This document shows positions 1 through 7,026 of a DNA stretch of 27,797 nt, one piece after another. Every line of letters starts with the position of its first letter. Positions within the stretch are counted from its first letter, which is position 1. This DNA is from Acidaminobacter sp. Its GTDB lineage: Bacteria > Bacillota_A > Clostridia > Peptostreptococcales > Acidaminobacteraceae. Below the pieces are notes generated by a model. It had not been told where the DNA came from. It did no database searches and saw only the letters and a list, made by a program, of their open reading frames with translations. Location: positions 1 through 27,797 of the forward strand of contig WXFH01000018.1 in the NCBI GenBank assembly GCA_009881125.1, read 5' to 3'. The position numbers and the translations under genes were made by a program.

Positions 1-1
1 A

Positions 2-187
2 CGAAGCGTAGGTAATTTTGTGACAGAAGTACGAAAACTGCTATTTCGTTGGTTAAACCGTCGGAGCCAGAGAAGAAGTTTCAACTGGGCGGGCTATGTA
101 AGGTTTCTTCAGAAATACCCGCTCCCTAAAGTGCAAACTAATGTGATGATTTATAATCTTGGTGCTGGTTCTAGTTATCTGAAGTGA
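2..187 (+). CDS. Group II intron reverse transcriptase/maturase, C-terminal end (partial)
   Basis: The window opens inside this reading frame, leaving the last 61 codons. The residues include RKLLFRWLNRRSQRRSFNW and end KYPLPKVQTNVMIYNLGAG followed by SSYLK and TGA. The pattern of a WLNRRSQ block, an aromatic-rich stretch and PLPKxxx is what I know from the C-terminal end of bacterial group II intron maturases that lack an HNH endonuclease domain. The family splices its own intron RNA and reverse transcribes it into new DNA sites. The RT catalytic YADD motif would lie outside the window. Intron RNA domains V and VI follow directly after the stop, which supports the assignment. Confidence 0.85.
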   Translation, partial: RSVGNFVTEVRKLLFRWLNRRSQRRSFNWAGYVRFLQKYPLPKVQTNVMIYNLGAGSSYLK

Positions 188-200
188 ATGATGAAGCGAA

Positions 201-271
201 GAGCCGTGTGCGTTAGTTGCGCATGCACGGTTCTGTGAGGGTGAAAAGCCGCGAGGCTTGAACTACTCGAC
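201..271 (+). ncRNA. Group II intron domains V and VI (3' end of intron)
   Basis: Positions 201-234 fold as a domain V hairpin: GAGCCGTG pairs with CACGGTTC, and TGCG pairs with CGCA above an asymmetric bulge. This is the conserved catalytic domain. The next stretch, 235-271, contains a short GCC/GGC stem with unpaired purines (domain VI, branch-point A) and ends CTACTCGAC, similar to the 3' ends of many bacterial group II introns. The intron/exon boundary is therefore near 271. The exact last base is inferred from the motif, not proven. Confidence 0.85.
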
Positions 272-357
272 TAAATAAAGAAATTGATGAAATTGATGCA
301 ATTGAGGCAAAAGGGAGCATCAATCCTGGCAAGTTGTTGCGTTTTGGTTGTGAATGA
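272..357 (+). pseudogene. 3' exon remnant of an ORF interrupted by the group II intron
   Basis: Directly after the intron end an open frame (271 phase) reads LNKEIDEIDAIEAKGSINPG then KLLRFGCE and stops at 355-357. It has no start of its own and ends cleanly, so I read it as the C-terminal tail of a gene into which the intron inserted. The family is not recognisable from 28 residues. Group II introns often land in other mobile elements, so a transposase is a reasonable guess but not shown. The upstream exon lies outside the window. Confidence 0.45.
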
Positions 358-555
358 TATTCATAACTAACACAATGTTTCTATATTACACAACCCCGCC
401 AACCCAACAAAATAATCTATCATTAAACTTTTTCTATAATAAACTTGAATTTGTATTAATCCAAAAAACCAAATATCATTAATTGGTATCGCCTTGCGTC
501 ATGATACATATAATAAATTTTAAACTAAATGTTGAATCAGGGGGAAATGAAATCC
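358..555. other. AT-rich intergenic region before the rhodanese lipoprotein
   Basis: There is no credible coding frame here. The composition is much more A+T-rich than the genes. A TATAAT at 509-514 lies 41 bases before the chosen start of the next gene and is the best -10 candidate. No good -35 stands at 16-18 bases from it, although TTGGTA occurs at 483-488. A second TATAAT is at 435-440. The purine-rich AGGGGGAAA at 539-547 is the ribosome site that decides the start of the next gene. Confidence 0.5.
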
Positions 556-1929
556 ATGAGCAAAAAATTATTGATCGCATTCCTGTGCATTTCCATGATG
601 GCCGCCGTGCTTGTCGGCTGTGGCAGCAAACCAGCAGAAAACAACAATTCAGCACCAGAGGCTGAGAGCACTGCAGTCGCAACAGCAGAAGAGGTTGCAG
701 CTGCGATTGAGGATGGTTCAGTTATTGTTGTCGATGCCAGATCCAATGATGCTTACGCAGGTTGGGCAGCAGGCGCCAATACAATGGGTGGGCATATCGC
801 TGGGGCTGTTGATTTTTCAGCGAACTGGCTGACCGCCACCTTTGATGACCAGAATAATCTCGACGGAATGACGCGAGAAGAGCACCTCCAGAAATACCTT
901 GCAGATAAGAATATAAAAACGGATTCATCTGTTATTGTCTATGATGAGAACGGAACTGACGCAACCGCTGTAGCAGCCTATTTTACTTCAAAAGGCATCA
1001 CAAACATAAAAACGTTCAACTTGACCGACTGGAAAGAAGAGTTGGTGACTTACGCAAATTACCAGCTGTACATCCCGCCGGCAGCCGTCAATGACCTGAT
1101 TCAGGGCAAAGAAGTCCCTGAAGTTGGCGCCGTCAAGGATCTCAAAATTCTGGAGATCAGCTGGGGAACTCCGGAAGAGTCCGGCTATCTGAGCGGCCAC
1201 GTCCCAGGCGCACTGCACGTCAACAGTGACGACTTTGATGATGAAAATAACGTCTATATGTTGGAAACGGACGAAGTGCTGTTTAATCTCGCTAAATCCC
1301 TTGGTATTACTACAGAGAGCACGGTGATTGCCACCGGCAATCCTATCTTCTCGACGCGTATGGCGGTAATCTTGGAATACCTTGGTGTCGACAATGTCTA
1401 CGTCATGAGCGGAGGCACAACGGGTTGGACGGACGCGGGATTTGAACTGGAAACCACTGAAAACAAGCCAGTTCCGGTGGCGGATTTTGGCACATCTGCT
1501 CCTAAAAATCCGGACTTGATCGATACCGTCGCTGAAGTCCAGGAAAAACGCTCTGACGCGAACTTTGTCCTGGTCGATAATCGAACTGAAGAGGAATACC
1601 GGGGCGAAACCTCCGGCTACAGTTACTTTGATATGGCTGGTCGGATCGAAGGCGCGGTGTATGGCTTTGCCGGCGTCGGAAACTCCAGCTCCATGCTGTA
1701 TTATGAAAACCTGGACAGCACTATGAGAAACGCTTACGAAATCCTGGCTATGTGGGAAACTGCGGGCATCGACACCGCCAAACACCTGTCCTTCTATTGC
1801 GGCGGCGGCTACCGAGCGGCGGAGGTTCTGTGGCATGCCAAGGTCATGGGCATAGAAAACATTTCCCTTTTCGCCGATGGTTGGTGTGGCTGGGCCCTCG
1901 CCGGACTGGACTATGTCACGGGCGAATAA
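556..1929 (+). CDS. Secreted lipoprotein with three rhodanese-like domains
   Basis: The 457-residue product starts with MSKKLLIAFL, a hydrophobic segment and the lipobox LVGC (Cys22), so it should be lipid-anchored on the outer face of the membrane. The start at 556 is chosen because the purine-rich AGGGGGA lies about 10 bases upstream; ATG 547 is too close to it. Three rhodanese-type repeats follow. The first two (about residues 45-170 and 190-310) end in strands where the catalytic cysteine is absent (VIVYDENG, VIATGNP). Only the third has an active-site loop, FYCGGGYRAAE, with Cys415. Rhodaneses transfer sulfane sulfur between donors and thiol or cyanide acceptors, with the persulfide carried on that cysteine. 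The substrate is unknown. Degenerate plus active repeats are usual in thiosulfate sulfurtransferases, but three domains in a lipoprotein is less common. A small membrane protein overlaps its 3' end. Confidence 0.85.
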   Translation: MSKKLLIAFLCISMMAAVLVGCGSKPAENNNSAPEAESTAVATAEEVAAAIEDGSVIVVDARSNDAYAGWAAGANTMGGHIAGAVDFSANWLTATFDDQNNLDGMTREEHLQKYLADKNIKTDSSVIVYDENGTDATAVAAYFTSKGITNIKTFNLTDWKEELVTYANYQLYIPPAAVNDLIQGKEVPEVGAVKDLKILEISWGTPEESGYLSGHVPGALHVNSDDFDDENNVYMLETDEVLFNLAKSLGITTESTVIATGNPIFSTRMAVILEYLGVDNVYVMSGGTTGWTDAGFELETTENKPVPVADFGTSAPKNPDLIDTVAEVQEKRSDANFVLVDNRTEEEYRGETSGYSYFDMAGRIEGAVYGFAGVGNSSSMLYYENLDSTMRNAYEILAMWETAGIDTAKHLSFYCGGGYRAAEVLWHAKVMGIENISLFADGWCGWALAGLDYVTGE

Positions 1930-2326
1930 ACTCATCCAACACACGCTGACTGCATTTCAAATGCTATGTATCGCCGGCGCCTACGTTTTGGATGACTTGA
2001 GCCACAGAAAAGTTGGGGTTAACCATCACGTGGTGTACAGGAAGCGCCAGTACTTGCAAACCCTGCTGGACGCGGATCATTTAATGATATACGGGATTAT
2101 TCTGGGGATTATTTTGGCAGTAATGGTCGTTTATCTAATTAGACATCGCGGGCGACAATACTGGAAAGCCATAATGCCGCTAATCCTGCTCACTTTGGCT
2201 ATTGGCTTACTGTTGGTTTTGCCGGAAGCGATCGCTATGCCAGCCTATGTCTACATTCTCTTTCTTTCGCTCATTGTCTGGGGACTCGAAGCGATCAAGG
2301 CATTTATTAAGCTGCGGCGAATATGA
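1913..2326 (+). CDS. Small membrane protein, unknown function
   Basis: This frame of 137 codons from ATG 1913 overlaps the rhodanese gene by 17 bases. Its C-terminal half has three clear hydrophobic segments (around MIYGIILGIILAVMVVYLI, AIMPLILLTLAIGLLLVL and AYVYILFLSLIVWGL). The start is uncertain. No good ribosome site precedes ATG 1913, and the segment up to about 2085 is not hydrophobic and could be non-coding or a decayed N-terminus. ATG 2086 would give an 80-residue protein made almost only of membrane helices. I do not recognise the family. Its position suggests co-transcription with the lipoprotein. Confidence 0.5.
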   Translation: MSRANKLIQHTLTAFQMLCIAGAYVLDDLSHRKVGVNHHVVYRKRQYLQTLLDADHLMIYGIILGIILAVMVVYLIRHRGRQYWKAIMPLILLTLAIGLLLVLPEAIAMPAYVYILFLSLIVWGLEAIKAFIKLRRI

Positions 2327-2495
2327 GTGCAATAATCCAATTTAATCAACTTGTTTCACTTCAAGTCCCTGATCCAATTTGCGCATAAGAAAAACGTGCC
2401 GGATTCCGCCTGATTTGGGGTATATATTACTGTGACAGATGAACAGATATTGCCCAATCCGCCTGATATCTTTATTCAAGATGGGGGGAACTTAT

Positions 2496-2642
2496 ATGGG
2501 AGACTGGTTTGTCATATTGTACTGGACCGGACCAATTGGTGTTGGATTTTTCCTGATGAGCCTGGGAGTTCTTTTCTGGGGAATTGGTCAGGCAGCGAAG
2601 TATGATGCATTAAAGAAAAAAAAGGAAAATGTTTCCCGCTGA
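2496..2642 (+). CDS. Single-span membrane protein, 48 residues
   Basis: ATG 2496 is preceded by GGGGGGAA at 2483-2490 with a 5-base spacer, a strong ribosome site, so this start is preferred to the longer frame from 2439. The product begins MGDWFVILYWTGPIGVGFF and has one membrane helix of about 25 residues followed by a basic tail (KYDALKKKKENVSR). That gives an outside-to-inside topology with a cytoplasmic Lys-rich end. The function is unknown. Such short proteins often act as accessory subunits of membrane complexes, but nothing here identifies a partner. A terminator follows 60 bases later. Confidence 0.65.
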   Translation: MGDWFVILYWTGPIGVGFFLMSLGVLFWGIGQAAKYDALKKKKENVSR

Positions 2643-2703
2643 AAACTGAAACATTTACTGATTAAACTGGGTATCAGGTATGGACACATTATCTGCTAGC
2701 ATT

Positions 2704-2736
2704 AAAAACCGCCGCGAAACATAACGGCGGTTTTTT
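2704..2736 (+). terminator. Intrinsic terminator after the rhodanese/membrane protein unit
   Basis: AAAAACCGCCG (2704-2714) pairs perfectly with CGGCGGTTTTT (2725-2735), with a 10-base loop and a T-run. It separates the preceding unit from the repeat-promoter that begins 50 bases later. Confidence 0.9.
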
Positions 2737-2785
2737 AGTTAGTCGCGTTCTTCCGGACTAATAGATAATGGGTAAAAAAAGAGAT

Positions 2786-2809
2786 GCGACTTCCTTATTT
2801 TGATATACT
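2786..2809 (+). promoter_or_regulatory. Repeat-associated extended -10 promoter (copy A)
   Basis: GCGACTTCC at 2786-2794, then TTTTGATATACT with TATACT at 2804-2809 preceded by TGA, forming an extended -10 (TGnTATACT). There is no consensus -35. The same block occurs at 6895 and 25792, each time followed immediately by the repeated leader element. Confidence 0.7.
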
Positions 2810-2842
2810 GGTGGAGAGTGGGAAATGGGAACCATCGGCACA
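2810..2842 (+). repeat. Repeated leader element, copy A
   Basis: The sequence reads GGTGGAGAGTGGGAAA then TGGGAACCATCGGCAC. ATGG/CCAT can pair around a GAA loop (2825-2835). From the promoter position the element would start at about +1 to +5 of the mRNA. It is about 145 bases upstream of the AlkD-like start. ACCATCGGC is invariant in all six copies. An ATG at 2825 opens a 9-codon frame (MGTIGTKPP, stop TGA), which may be incidental. Confidence 0.75.
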
Positions 2843-2930
2843 AAACCTCCTTGAGGCGTTGCCATGATTATGACTGTTTTAATTGTCAGCGGTTCCGGCT
2901 GGAAAGCTTGAGAGCAAAGCACAGGGACTT

Positions 2931-2968
2931 GCAGCCGATGGTTCTTGAACCGCCAATCAACACTCCAA
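2931..2968 (-). repeat. Possible inverted seventh copy of the leader element
   Basis: On the minus strand this reads GGTTGGAGTG, a divergent middle, then AAGAACCATCGGC. The last 13 bases are identical to copy B (4893-4905). On the plus strand GCCGATGGTT (2934-2943) is perfectly complementary to AACCATCGGC in copy A (2830-2839). An mRNA from the upstream promoter could therefore fold a 10-bp long-range stem just ahead of the ribosome site at 2971. The resemblance of the 5' half is weaker, so a second reading is that only the complementary 10-mer is meaningful. Confidence 0.4.
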
Positions 2969-2985
2969 CCGGGGGGATTATTGTA

Positions 2986-3702
2986 ATGGTAAATGATATT
3001 CTTTTCCAAGTTCGGAATGCCCTGAAAGAAAATGTGGACGAAAGAACGAAAGCCTCAAGCCAAAAGTTCTTTAAGGAAGAGATCAAAAACTATGGTGTTA
3101 AGACCGCCACGGTGACCCAGATCAGCAAAACCTATTTTAAGAGGATCGAATCCAGATCCAAATCAGAGATCTTTGAGTTGTGTGAAGAGCTGTGGCGCTC
3201 AGGGTATATTGAAGAGACCTTTGTGGCCTGCCACTGGTCTTATAATTTACGTAAGCTATATGAGCCAAGTGATTTTCGGATTTTTGAAAAATGGATTCAT
3301 CATTACGTGGACAATTGGGCATCCTGTGATACTTTATGCAATCATACTGTGGGGACCTTTATAGTGCAGTATCCGGAGCACCTGGAGAATTTGAAGGCAT
3401 TCACCGCATCTGAAAATCGATGGATGCGCAGAGCTGCTGCTGTGACCCTGATTGTCCCTGCGAGAAAAGGAAAATTTCTGAAGGAAATCCTGGAGCTCGC
3501 CAATCTGCTTCTGCTGGATCAGGACGATCTGGTACAAAAGGGGTACGGCTGGATGCTGAAATCCGCCAGTGAGGCCCATCAACAGGAAATCTTCGATTTT
3601 GTGATGTCCAAGAAAAATGTCATGCCCCGAACCGCGCTGAGATATGCCATAGAGAAAATGCCAAAGGAAATGAAGGCTTTGGCAATGGTAAAGGATAAAT
3701 AG
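2986..3702 (+). CDS. DNA alkylation repair protein, AlkD-like
   Basis: The 238-residue protein starts at ATG 2986, 8 bases after GGGGGGA. The sequence is almost wholly alpha-helical, as expected of the HEAT-like repeats of AlkD. Family marks are KTATVTQISKTYFK near the N-terminus, ELCEELWRSGYIEE, the WASCDTLCNHTVG segment in the middle, and SENRWMRRAAAVTLIVPARKG. The usual family length is 220-240. AlkD enzymes excise positively charged N3- and N7-alkylpurines without base flipping, starting base-excision repair in the cytoplasm. The gene has a long leader that includes repeat copy A. It is followed 110 bases later by a ferredoxin-type gene in the same direction with no terminator between. 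Confidence 0.85.
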   Translation: MVNDILFQVRNALKENVDERTKASSQKFFKEEIKNYGVKTATVTQISKTYFKRIESRSKSEIFELCEELWRSGYIEETFVACHWSYNLRKLYEPSDFRIFEKWIHHYVDNWASCDTLCNHTVGTFIVQYPEHLENLKAFTASENRWMRRAAAVTLIVPARKGKFLKEILELANLLLLDQDDLVQKGYGWMLKSASEAHQQEIFDFVMSKKNVMPRTALRYAIEKMPKEMKALAMVKDK

Positions 3703-3812
3703 CACAACGAAATAGATCCATTAAGCATTCAGTTCGTGCAAGGCTTACAGGCATTGGAGCATGGATTCTTGTCTTAAGGTTTTTGGCAAGATAGATGGGA
3801 AAGAGGTGACGC

Positions 3813-4724
3813 ATGGAGAAAACGCTCATAGCCTACTATACAGGATCAGGCAGCACCGGGCTGGTGGCACAGGAAGTCAGAGACCAACTCATCGCTAGAG
3901 GGGTTTCTGTGGAAATGCATAGGTTAACCGAAGCAACGAAAGAGGATCTGAGGCATAAGGCAGAGGCATGTCATGACCTCATTCTGATTTACGCTGTACA
4001 CGCATTTAACGCGCCCAGCTTGGTCTATAAATGGTTAAGCGCACTGGTGGAACAGCCTGCAGTGGCTGTCCTGCGCAAAAAGGCAATGATTATCTCTGTT
4101 TCAGGGGGCGGCGAGATGCTGAGCAATACCGCATGCCGCGTCACTGCGAAGCGGTTGCTTGTAAAGAAGGGCTACTGCGTTGTGACAGAGGCTATGGCGG
4201 TGATGCCGAACAACTGGATGTCTCCAACGCCTTTTGAGGTTTCGAAGGCCCTGATTCAGAATTTACCGCAAAAGGTGAATCAGTGGCTGGAAGCCTATCT
4301 TCAAAATCAGCCCAACCTGGTTCTCCCAACGAAATTGGTGGATCGACTCGTGACGATGCTTGGAAGGCTTGAAGTCAAAGGGGCGGCGCAGTTCGGAAAA
4401 AGGATCCAGGTAAGTGAAGCTTGCAATGAATGTGGATGGTGTGAAAGTCATTGTCCGGCGTCCAATATCAGACTGGTGAAAAGCAAAGTCGCTGATGCGT
4501 CAAGACCTGAGTTTGGGAAAACTTGCGATTTTTGCCTTGGCTGTATCTATGGATGTCCCCAAAAGGCACTCACACCTGGAAAATTCAAATTTGCTGTAAT
4601 CCCGACAGGGTATCCGCTGGCGGCGTATCAGCAGAACTCTGAAAATTTGCTGACAGATGCGGAACTTAAGACATTACTTAAGGGGCGTTCCTGGAGTGGT
4701 GTCAGAAGATATCTGGAAGTGTGA
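3813..4724 (+). CDS. EFR1-type flavodoxin/4Fe-4S ferredoxin fusion protein
   Basis: The 303-residue product starts at ATG 3813 with GAGGTG 5 bases upstream. Residues 1-180 look like a flavodoxin fold: LIAYYTGSGSTGLVAQEV is a typical FMN phosphate-binding start, then strands LILIYAVHAF and KKAMIISVSGGGE. The C-terminal third carries two 4Fe-4S sites: C204-x2-C207-x2-C210-x3-C214-P and C238-x2-C241-x2-C244-x3-C248-P. This arrangement is the EFR1 (flavodoxin-ferredoxin) family common in anaerobes, thought to move electrons in the cytoplasm. The partner enzyme is not known. The gene lies between AlkD and the second repeat copy and is probably co-transcribed with AlkD. Confidence 0.85.
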   Translation: MEKTLIAYYTGSGSTGLVAQEVRDQLIARGVSVEMHRLTEATKEDLRHKAEACHDLILIYAVHAFNAPSLVYKWLSALVEQPAVAVLRKKAMIISVSGGGEMLSNTACRVTAKRLLVKKGYCVVTEAMAVMPNNWMSPTPFEVSKALIQNLPQKVNQWLEAYLQNQPNLVLPTKLVDRLVTMLGRLEVKGAAQFGKRIQVSEACNECGWCESHCPASNIRLVKSKVADASRPEFGKTCDFCLGCIYGCPQKALTPGKFKFAVIPTGYPLAAYQQNSENLLTDAELKTLLKGRSWSGVRRYLEV

Positions 4725-4875
4725 GCAACTGCCATCCTTGGATGGATTCGTACCTGGATCGGTTATCGGAACATTGTCGTAAAGCAAACCTGAAAAGTCT
4801 GCAATCACTTAATCTCAACAAAAGCAACTTCATTGTTGGCGACTTTTTAGAATTGAGAAATGGATAAAGTTGTTT

Positions 4876-4908
4876 GGCGGGGTGTGGAGAATAAGAACCA
4901 TCGGCAGG
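4876..4908 (+). repeat. Repeated leader element, copy B
   Basis: The sequence reads GGCGGGGTGTGGAGAA then TAAGAACCATCGGCAGG. It lies 152 bases after the EFR1 gene and 96 bases before the next start. There is no clear promoter box; GCGACTT at 4839-4845 and GATAAA at 4863-4868 could be a decayed form of the promoter seen at copies A, C and E. The GGCGRGGTGTGG 5' half matches copy D most closely. Confidence 0.7.
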
Positions 4909-5003
4909 GTAATGGCTCTGGCCTTACATGGGCTATACAGCGGGGCACTAAAGTGCTGATGAGGAAAGCCCTGAGAATTTTGAAGGGGACTGGAGGACTA
5001 AAG

Positions 5004-5198
5004 GTGACAGACTATACAGCTGAAGAATTTAGCGAAGCCCACAGGGCCCTGTTATCAACGCTCCTAAAGTGTGAGAAGATGGAGCTTGCAAAACTGGGCA
5101 AGTCCCAGCAGACGCTGCTTGTGCGACGCATTGCCGCTCTGAAGCTTGCGCTGGCGCTGATTGAGAAGGAGCAAGGCCAAATAGGGCTGGTAGAATAA
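5004..5198 (+). CDS. Small helical protein, conserved-hypothetical type
   Basis: I choose GTG 5004 because GGAGG at 4992-4996 sits 7 bases upstream; longer frames from 4860 or 4962 would read through the repeat element. The 64 residues read VTDYTAEEFSEAHRALLSTL and continue KCEKMELAKLGKSQQ then TLLVRRIAALKLALALIEKE. The pattern is two amphipathic helices around a short linker. I recall similarly sized proteins with the STLxKCEK and QHTLxxRRIxALxIALxLIE patterns as uncharacterised in Clostridia. No function is known. Helix pairs of this kind can self-associate. It is the only gene behind repeat copy B. Confidence 0.7.
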   Translation: MTDYTAEEFSEAHRALLSTLLKCEKMELAKLGKSQQTLLVRRIAALKLALALIEKEQGQIGLVE

Positions 5199-5363
5199 AC
5201 ATCGTTAATGAATCGCAGTTGATCTCAGAACATGCCCCTTTCAATTATATGGCGTGAGGCAAATCAACAAATAGCTGCTTCAAGATCGATTTTATCGTGC
5301 ACAGATTGTCGGATGGACCGAAGCATTCTTTGATATTATGGATGATGAAAGGAGGTATGTTCG

Positions 5364-6239
5364 GTGGATTCCTTAAGTCGCATGAATAATGCAATGGCCT
5401 ACATTGAAGCGCATTTAACCGAGGAACTGGATTACAGCAAACTTGCGCAACTCGCCTACTGCTCGGAATATCATTTCAAACGCATGTTTTCGTTTTTATC
5501 AGGCATAAGCTTGTCTGAATACATTCGTCGGAGAAAGTTGACGATGGCTGCTCTTGATCTGAAGGATCGAGAGTTGCGAATATTGGATGTAGCTGTTAAA
5601 TATGGCTACACGTCAGCGGACGCGTTTTCGCGCGCTTTTCAATCTCTGCATGGCATTCTTCCTTCTGAAGCTAGGCAGGAGGGCAGGCTTTTGAAAGCTT
5701 ATCCCCGAATGACCTTTCAATTGTCCATTAGAGGAGGATGCGAGATGAATTATCGTATTGTTGAAAAAGAATGGTTTAAATTGGTAGGTGTTAAGAGAAG
5801 GGTGCCGATGGTTTTCGAAGGCATCAACCCAGAGATCACCAAAATGACCGGACTATTGACACCGGAAATTGTGAAGCGCCTTAAATTGATCTCCAATGTA
5901 GAGCCACGCGGTATACTCAGCGCTTCCGCCAATTTCTCTGAAGATAGAATGGAAGAGAAGGGCGAGCTTGATCACTACATTGGGGTAGCGACTTCAATGG
6001 ATGAGGCAACAGAATTTGATGAATTGAAGGTCGAGGCCGGTACGTGGGCGGTGTTCGAATCTGTTGGACCATTCCCGGAAACGCTGCAGAATAGTTGGGG
6101 GAGGATCTACTCGGAATGGCTGCCTTCCTCGGGATACGAGGTCGTAGAAGGCCCGGAAATTCTATGGAACGAGAGTCCGGATACCAGTAATCCGGAGTAC
6201 CGGAGTGAGATTTGGATTCCGGTTAAGAAAAAGGACTAA
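5364..6239 (+). CDS. AraC-family transcriptional regulator with GyrI-like effector-binding domain
   Basis: The gene starts at GTG 5364, 8 bases after AGGAGG, and encodes 291 residues. Residues 1-105 are an AraC-type double helix-turn-helix, including [19 protein letters not shown] and [20 protein letters not shown] with [11 protein letters not shown]. Residues 125-291 ([20 protein letters not shown] to SEIWIPVKK) match the GyrI-like/effector-binding fold that in Rob, SoxS-like and BmrR relatives binds small amphipathic ligands. This organisation is typical of regulators of drug or stress responses. No efflux gene is adjacent, so the target is unclear. It has its own ribosome site and terminator and appears monocistronic. 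Confidence 0.9.
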   Translation: MDSLSRMNNAMAYIEAHLTEELDYSKLAQLAYCSEYHFKRMFSFLSGISLSEYIRRRKLTMAALDLKDRELRILDVAVKYGYTSADAFSRAFQSLHGILPSEARQEGRLLKAYPRMTFQLSIRGGCEMNYRIVEKEWFKLVGVKRRVPMVFEGINPEITKMTGLLTPEIVKRLKLISNVEPRGILSASANFSEDRMEEKGELDHYIGVATSMDEATEFDELKVEAGTWAVFESVGPFPETLQNSWGRIYSEWLPSSGYEVVEGPEILWNESPDTSNPEYRSEIWIPVKKKD

Positions 6240-6242
6240 ATT

Positions 6243-6283
6243 AAAGAGGATCAATGACATGGGGTGTGTCATTGATCCTCTTT
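6243..6283. terminator. Bidirectional terminator between convergent genes
   Basis: A perfect 17-bp stem, AAAGAGGATCAATGACA (6243-6259) with its complement at 6267-6283 and a 7-base loop. The T-rich tract is short on both sides (TTTGGGTTT on plus, CTCTTTAATTT on minus). It sits between the converging AraC gene and the small minus-strand pair and can serve both. Confidence 0.75.
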
Positions 6284-6333
6284 GGGTTTATTATGGCGTG
6301 ATGTTGAAAGGGTAGTCGCAATTAAAATTAAAG

Positions 6334-6516
6334 TCACTTAATCGGACAAACGCCACCGACACAATCTGAATCATTGGATATGCCTTTGACGCGGTATTTG
6401 TCATTTACGACTTCCAGTACCACGCCAACGTGAGGATTTCCTTCAATCTCTCGTACGTCAATTCGTTTGCCGTCGTTGGTGAAGGCGTAAGGGTAGTGAA
6501 TGAAATCAATTTTCAT
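6334..6516 (-). CDS. 60-residue protein, second gene of a putative SOS pair
   Basis: The minus-strand frame begins at 6516 with AGGAG about 9 bases upstream; that ribosome site overlaps the end of the preceding gene, so the two are translationally close. The product starts MKIDFIHYPYAFTNDGKRID and continues VREIEGNPHVGVVLEVVND, ending DSDCVGGVCPIK. It has a compact beta-rich look with a C-x4-C pair near the C-terminus that might bind a metal or form a disulfide. I do not recognise the family. Its transcription would come from the promoter with the LexA-like box at 6738. Confidence 0.7.
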   Translation of the reverse strand: MKIDFIHYPYAFTNDGKRIDVREIEGNPHVGVVLEVVNDKYRVKGISNDSDCVGGVCPIK

Positions 6517-6531
6517 GCCTGTTCATCTCCT

Positions 6532-6693
6532 TTAAGGTCGACTGTTTTGGAATGTTGTGATCACCATCTGAAATTCTGCTGCGGTGAGATCCCGTCTCAT
6601 ATTGCCAAGTATGTAGACCATTTCTTCTCCGTGGGCACTGTTTTCAAAGGCTGAGCGAAGCTTTTCCAAATAAAGCTGTTGAATGGGTGTCAT
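6532..6693 (-). CDS. 53-residue helical protein, first gene of a putative SOS pair
   Basis: This gene is too short for most automatic calls but has a perfect AGGAGG 6 bases before ATG (6693). The product reads MTPIQQLYLEKLRSAFENSA then HGEEMVYILGNMRRDL and TAAEFQMVITTFQNSRP. It is mostly helical and acidic/amphipathic, without a signal peptide or membrane span. The TAA stop at 6532-6534 is immediately followed by the ribosome site of the next gene. I do not recognise the family. The LexA-like operator upstream suggests induction by DNA damage; this is inference. Confidence 0.7.
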   Translation of the reverse strand: MTPIQQLYLEKLRSAFENSAHGEEMVYILGNMRRDLTAAEFQMVITTFQNSRP

Positions 6694-6737
6694 GTTGTAC
6701 CTCCTTGAAAACGGTTATGAAGTGAATTAACAGATAA

Positions 6738-6786
6738 AGAACATGTGTTCTGTTTTTATCTTACCATTTTTTATCGATTTTGAAAA
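6738..6786 (-). promoter_or_regulatory. Promoter with LexA (SOS) box-like operator
   Basis: On the minus strand TTTTCA (6781-6786) and TAAGAT (6758-6763) are spaced by 17 bases. Just downstream of the -10 lies AGAACATGTGTTCT (6738-6751), which contains GAAC-N4-GTTC, the core of the Bacillota LexA box (CGAACNNNNGTTCG). This is the usual position for a repressor operator. The box is the only GAAC-N4-GTTC I noticed in the window. Confidence 0.6.
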
Positions 6787-6894
6787 CCTAAATCATTTTT
6801 TTGAATGTTTTATTATAATGAACGATCACACAGTATTCGAAGTGCGGATTACGAGCGTGAATTTCGCAAGTCTGAGATCGGGATTAAAAGTGCA

Positions 6895-6918
6895 GCGACT
6901 TCCAAATTTTGATATAAT
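6895..6918 (+). promoter_or_regulatory. Repeat-associated extended -10 promoter (copy C)
   Basis: GCGACTTCC at 6895-6903 and TTTTGATATAAT with TATAAT at 6913-6918, preceded by TG at -15/-14. The spacing from GCGACT to the -10 is 12 bases, identical to copy A. Confidence 0.7.
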
Positions 6919-6960
6919 GTTGGGGAATGTTTGGATGACCATCGGCAGAAGTTTTTCTGC
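6919..6960 (+). repeat. Repeated leader element, copy C, with hairpin
   Basis: The sequence reads GTTGGGGAATGTTTGG then ATGACCATCGGCAGAA. It is the most divergent 5' half of the set, but ACCATCGGCAG is intact. The end of the element forms a perfect 6-bp hairpin, GCAGAA (6945-6950), loop GTTT, TTCTGC (6955-6960). ATG 6935 opens a short frame (MTIGRSFSA, stop TGA). The gene start is about 70 bases further on. Confidence 0.7.
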
Positions 6961-7026
6961 TTGACTACAGCGGGCTGGTGGCTGGAGCTATAATCTGGAA
7001 AAATAAGAAACCGAAGGGAGGGCATC